Below, in pieces: positions 63,740-64,000 of a stretch of DNA of 64,000 nucleotides; position 1 is the stretch's first letter; every line of letters begins with the position of its first letter. Under the pieces are notes generated by a model. It saw nothing but the letters and a program-made list of their open reading frames with translations, made no database searches and was not told where the DNA came from. The DNA is from Nocardia sp. NBC_01503 (GTDB lineage Bacteria; Actinomycetota; Actinomycetes; Mycobacteriales; Mycobacteriaceae): assembly GCF_036327755.1 (NCBI RefSeq), contig NZ_CP109596.1, positions 3,844,001-3,908,000 on the forward strand. The letters run 5' to 3'. The translations under genes and the position numbers were made by a program.

Positions 63740-64000
63740 TTACGGGACGGCCGGGGCCGGCGGAGCGGGCAGCGGAATGGTGATGCCGAACGGGAGGGTG
63801 ATGCCGGGGGCCGGGGTGGTCGGATCGACCGACTCCGGGGCCGGATCGACCGGCGCGGCGGGGGCGGGCTCGTCGGTCGCGGCGGGCTGGGCCGGTTGAT
63901 TGTTCGGTTGCTGACCCTGCGGCTGGACCGCCGGATCCTGTTGCTGCGGCTGGGTGCAGGTGGTGGTCTTCTCGATCGGCTTACCGTCCGGACCGAACTG
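63740..64000 (-). CDS. Pro/Gln-rich C-terminus of a protein cut by the window edge
   Basis: The frame is open for 86 codons from the window end to TAA at 63740-63742. The visible part starts QFGPDGKPIEKTTTCTQPQQQ, has a Gln/Pro/Ala-rich low-complexity stretch and ends GITLPFGITIPLPAPPAPAVP. A proline-rich tail of this type is common in secreted Nocardia and Rhodococcus proteins. One cysteine. The start and domain content are outside the window, so no function can be given. Possibly the Rv1231c position, but that is only by order. Confidence 0.7.
   Translation of the reverse strand, partial: QFGPDGKPIEKTTTCTQPQQQDPAVQPQGQQPNNQPAQPAATDEPAPAAPVDPAPESVDPTTPAPGITLPFGITIPLPAPPAPAVP

Overview
The window is high-GC actinobacterial DNA and most likely comes from a Nocardia or a close mycolic-acid relative (inference). 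The evidence is GC-rich codon use with many GTG and TTG starts, mycothiol (mshB), coenzyme F420 (fbiC), PIM/lipomannan genes (pimE, lpqW), methylglucose-lipopolysaccharide and glycogen genes (gpgS, glgC, glgM), and a gene order that follows M. tuberculosis Rv1158c-Rv1231c as I remember it. It is ordinary chromosome: I see no prophage, insertion sequence, CRISPR array or rRNA.

Layout. 1-3.4 kb holds surface or secreted proteins of unknown role, including a serine-repeat mini-protein. 3.6-11.2 kb is the pimE-phhB-(Cys-rich mini-protein)-typA-lpqW-mshB block of envelope, translation and thiol genes. 11.2-23 kb is more accessory: an F420-type reductase, a flavin oxidase, a conservon-like signalling operon lacking its GTPase, a GMC oxidoreductase, an AhpD-like protein, a bacterial PH-domain pair and a secreted beta-propeller. 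23.2-27.7 kb is fbiC, fdxC-dapC and tRNA-Asp. 27.8-34.7 kb holds a Tat-exported cholesterol oxidase with a candidate KstR box, the proline-catabolic pair pruA-putB, and two MpaB-type oxygenase paralogues around a TetR gene. 34.8-44.2 kb is fadD36, a PPOX protein, divergent dapD/dapE, two overlapping LOG genes, fadD6, folP2 and gpgS. 44.3-60.9 kb carries tatB, htrA, rseA, sigE, a TetR-controlled ABC exporter, glgC, glgM, gene remnants, an rRNA methyltransferase, a DUF3117 protein, tagA and a DivIVA-like protein. 61.1-64 kb is mrp, a lytic transglycosylase and a gene cut by the window edge.

How the genes work together. Envelope building and its surveillance run through the window: PimE/LpqW, DapC/D/E, GpgS/GlgC/GlgM, the SigE-RseA-HtrA stress module next to TatB, and a lytic transglycosylase. 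Redox and cofactor genes (mshB, fbiC, fdxC, F420-type enzymes) form a second theme, and sterol and proline oxidation a third. Relative to remembered M. tuberculosis order, the block from tatB to the DivIVA-like gene is inverted as one piece between gpgS and mrp.

The least-explained features are three families of short dispersed palindromic elements. Family A (six copies, about 115 bp) has stems that change by compensatory substitutions; five copies lie just upstream of a gene in the same orientation. Family B (five copies) is a CGTCATCCCGGC-type hairpin, mostly at gene ends. Family C (two copies) has a conserved core of about 40 bp flanked by 12-bp inverted arms that differ completely between copies. 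Coordinates and sequence matches were read by eye; family assignments come from recognised motifs and remembered orthologues, not from searches.
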